This document shows, one piece after another, positions 62,386-64,000 of a stretch of 64,000 bases of DNA. Source of the DNA: Tillus elongatus (lineage: Eukaryota > Arthropoda > Insecta > Coleoptera > Cleridae); assembly GCA_964006375.1 (NCBI GenBank), contig OZ023267.1:85173406-85237405 (forward strand), read 5' to 3'. Every line of letters starts with the position of its first letter. Position 1 is the stretch's first letter. The notes below the pieces were generated by a model. It saw only the letters and a list, made by a program, of their open reading frames with translations, was not told the DNA's origin and ran no database searches. A program made the translations under genes and the position numbers.

Positions 62386-63085
62386 TGGACGATTTAACAC
62401 AGGGGGTTTGATCACATTATATATCTCGGTTAACTGAAAAACGTTAGTATCGAATTGTTCAGTTCACGAACGAATGTTTATGTTCATATCCTATTTGTGT
62501 TAAATACTATGTTGATAAATATTTCACAGAGAAACATTCACGTGATACAACATATAGTGTTATTTATGATAAAACCACCAACACTTGGATACTTGGCCTC
62601 AAACTTATTAAATTTGTTGTTAAACATAGATGACAAAAATTGCCATAGCTTTCAAATTATGGTTGGTAATAATTGGTACTAATCATCTGTTGGAATTAAA
62701 ATTTTTGAGAAAACCTGTTACGGCTGCTATGGAACATTCGCAAGCTTTACCTGATTATGCAGATATTATGAAAGCTACTAGTGTTCATAGAAAAGAGAAC
62801 AAGTCCTCAAGAAGCCATTATAAGAAACAGTTCTCCCAAATATCAATAAGGAATAAAACCAATTCTAGAAAAATACGTCCTACTTTAATAACTCAGGTTA
62901 TGGTATGCTACACATGATGCATAATAAGAAACTCAAATAGTATGTGGACGCGGATGATATAAACGTGTTGTTTGATAGGCTGCGGCTTTTAGTGACTTCT
63001 CAAGCCGCTGGTATTAACGCATACAACAACGAAATCAAACCGATTATCGAAGAATTGAATGAAGTAGGTGTTATATAAACAGACA
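62386..63085 (+). pseudogene. ALE ATPase end and PO gene
   Basis: FDHIIYLG-like end, NTMLINISQRNIHVIQ, KNCHSFQIMVGNNWY, FLRKPVTAAMEHSQALPDYA, KATSVHRKEN, then HMMHNKKLK, VFDRLRLLVTSQAAGINAYN and a PIIEELNEVGVI end. Inverse arm of 52,660-53,345. Confidence 0.6.
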
Positions 63086-63345
63086 GAGTTGCGTGTTTTT
63101 AATTACTCTCATCATGCAGATCGAAAAATTCTGAGTTTCTGAAAATAATTTAAAACATCTAAACATAATTGTTCATTTCCGGAAACTACAAGTGGGGATT
63201 TTTATTCACAAAACCATGAATTGTGTAACAATGGCGAAAACCTGTTACGGCTGCTATGGAAAATTCGCAAGCTTTACCTGATTATGCAGATATTATCAAA
63301 GCTACTAGTCTTCACAGAAAAGAGAAAGAACGTTAAATAGGTTAT
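63086..63345 (+). pseudogene. ALE PO internal piece, out of order
   Basis: As 46,560-46,790: KTCYGCYGKFASFT and YADIIKATSLHRKEKE. Confidence 0.5.
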
Positions 63346-63495
63346 TCAACCAAATTACGTTTCAAGGTGTTGAATGTAACGTTTCCACTTATCTTGTACA
63401 GCTCAGATTTTGTGTCCAGCTGATTGAGTATCTTACTTAGATATTTATTCTTTAGTATATCAATATCATGCAGCACTTGAGAATATATATATCCT
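63346..63495 (-). pseudogene. ALE coiled-coil fragment
   Basis: NQLDTKSELYKIS and ATFNTLKR region, cut at 63,490 in front of ATPase sequence. Confidence 0.5.
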
Positions 63496-63600
63496 TAGCA
63501 AAGGTTTTAAATCAGTATCTTTAAGAACAGCCATCATAATTTGTTTGTTCCTTCACACACCAACATTGATACTGTTAACGAGGTATGATATATCTGGGTA
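63496..63600 (+). other. ATPase end fragment and intergenic region
   Basis: CTTTAAGAACAGCCATCATAATTTGTTTG is an inverted ATPase C-terminal bit, then the ATPase/PLA2 intergenic region in the opposite orientation to 32,940-33,000 with a degraded TATA site. Confidence 0.4.
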
Positions 63601-63624
63601 TTTAAATAGGATGTAGCATACGTA

Positions 63625-64000
63625 CAAAGTTTTAGTTTAGTTAACGATGCGTATTGTAAAACATGCAAAAGCCAACAGTCACAACATAGATGATGTTGTT
63701 ACCACATCATCATTACGCAAACAGCAGATATGGCCTTCTTTTACCAACCTCAGTTAGATGTTTGATATGTGGTCCAAGTGGTTATGGTTAACAAATATTA
63801 TGTTAAGTTTGTTGTTTGGTCCAAACGGCTTAAAATTTGAAAACACATACGTTTACATAGCCTTTATATATCAGCCTAAATATAGCATGTCAAAGGAGGT
63901 GGTGTATCCTACAAGAGGTGTTTGATACTATCTGTACAGTGAGACCGAAGAGATATTGGATCCAAGAGAAGCAAAGAACAATTCAATTTTTATATTAGAT
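63625..64000 (+). pseudogene. ALE packaging ATPase, N-terminal part (runs off the window)
   Basis: MRIVKHAKANSHNIDDVVTT, LPTSVRCLICGPSGYG with the Walker A Lys lost as in the other copies, SLLFGPNGLKFENTYVY, QPKYSM, and TEEILDPREAKNNSIFILD just before the Walker B acidic pair, at the window end. Two or more frameshifts. The C-terminal part lies outside the window. Confidence 0.7.

Overview
This window looks like intergenic, repeat-dense chromosomal DNA from an arthropod, most likely an insect. The evidence is strong AT-richness by eye, twelve long (TA)n tracts, degenerate histone H2B copies, R1/Jockey-like and EN-type LINE fragments, Ty1/copia, gypsy-group (errantivirus-like) gag/integrase/env remnants, and many pieces of a Polinton/adintovirus-like dsDNA element. 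I cannot resolve the insect order. I found no intact host gene, tRNA, rRNA or CRISPR array. Almost everything recognisable is a decayed fragment, and the same fragments recur in several copies and both orientations. Names used below: ALE = adintovirus/Polinton-like element; E1 and E2 = two errantivirus-like families with different env genes; LINE-R = R1/Jockey-like LINE; LINE-C = a second LINE seen through its 5' module and endonuclease (EN); CC gene = a coiled-coil-rich ALE gene; PO gene = an ALE gene of unknown role.

Layout. 0-2.1 kb: LINE-C 5' module, a duplicated ~225-330 bp module, LINE-R C-terminus. 2.27-4.24 kb: a ~2 kb inverted repeat holding two convergent ALE capsid-like fragments, each backed by a CAGCTG-rich array and a CC-gene fragment. 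4.9-16.1 kb: composite unit A (LINE-C EN - H2B pseudogene - LINE-R RT - E1 env - E1 LTR-like), split inside env by a 6 kb element with terminal inverted repeats at 7,943-13,987. 16.1-22.0 kb: 301-bp tandem repeats, ALE phospholipase A2, adenain-like protease, coiled-coil and PO fragments, then E2 gag-integrase-env. 22.0-25.8 kb: composite unit B, inverted relative to A. 25.9-28.9 kb: a second capsid inverted repeat and H2B copy C. 29-32 kb: LINE-C and CC-gene fragments, an 0.83 kb insertion with the least decayed coding sequence of the window, and PO. 32.36-47 kb: two tandem 7.3 kb units (ATPase, PLA2, capsid, LINE-C, CC gene, capsid, E2 env, PO, coiled coil). 46.4-53 kb: a 4.33 kb tandem duplication carrying E2 gag/integrase. 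52.5-59.9 kb: a second direct copy of the 18.2-25.8 kb block, including composite unit D. 59.9-60.6 kb: a copia 3' end fused to E2 env. 60.6-64 kb: inverted copy of 52.7-55.2 kb, ending inside an ALE packaging ATPase.

How it fits together. This is not an operon or a working system but a mosaic of nested segmental duplications. Several lesions are shared between copies: the same one-base loss in all four H2B copies, and the same broken Walker A in all three ATPase copies. That indicates amplification after inactivation. Junctions between unrelated blocks fall repeatedly on (TA)n tracts or on short perfect hairpins. This points to microsatellite- and fold-back-mediated rearrangement, or partly to assembly error at these tracts. 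Block-edge coordinates are read by eye and are usually good to 10-50 bp.
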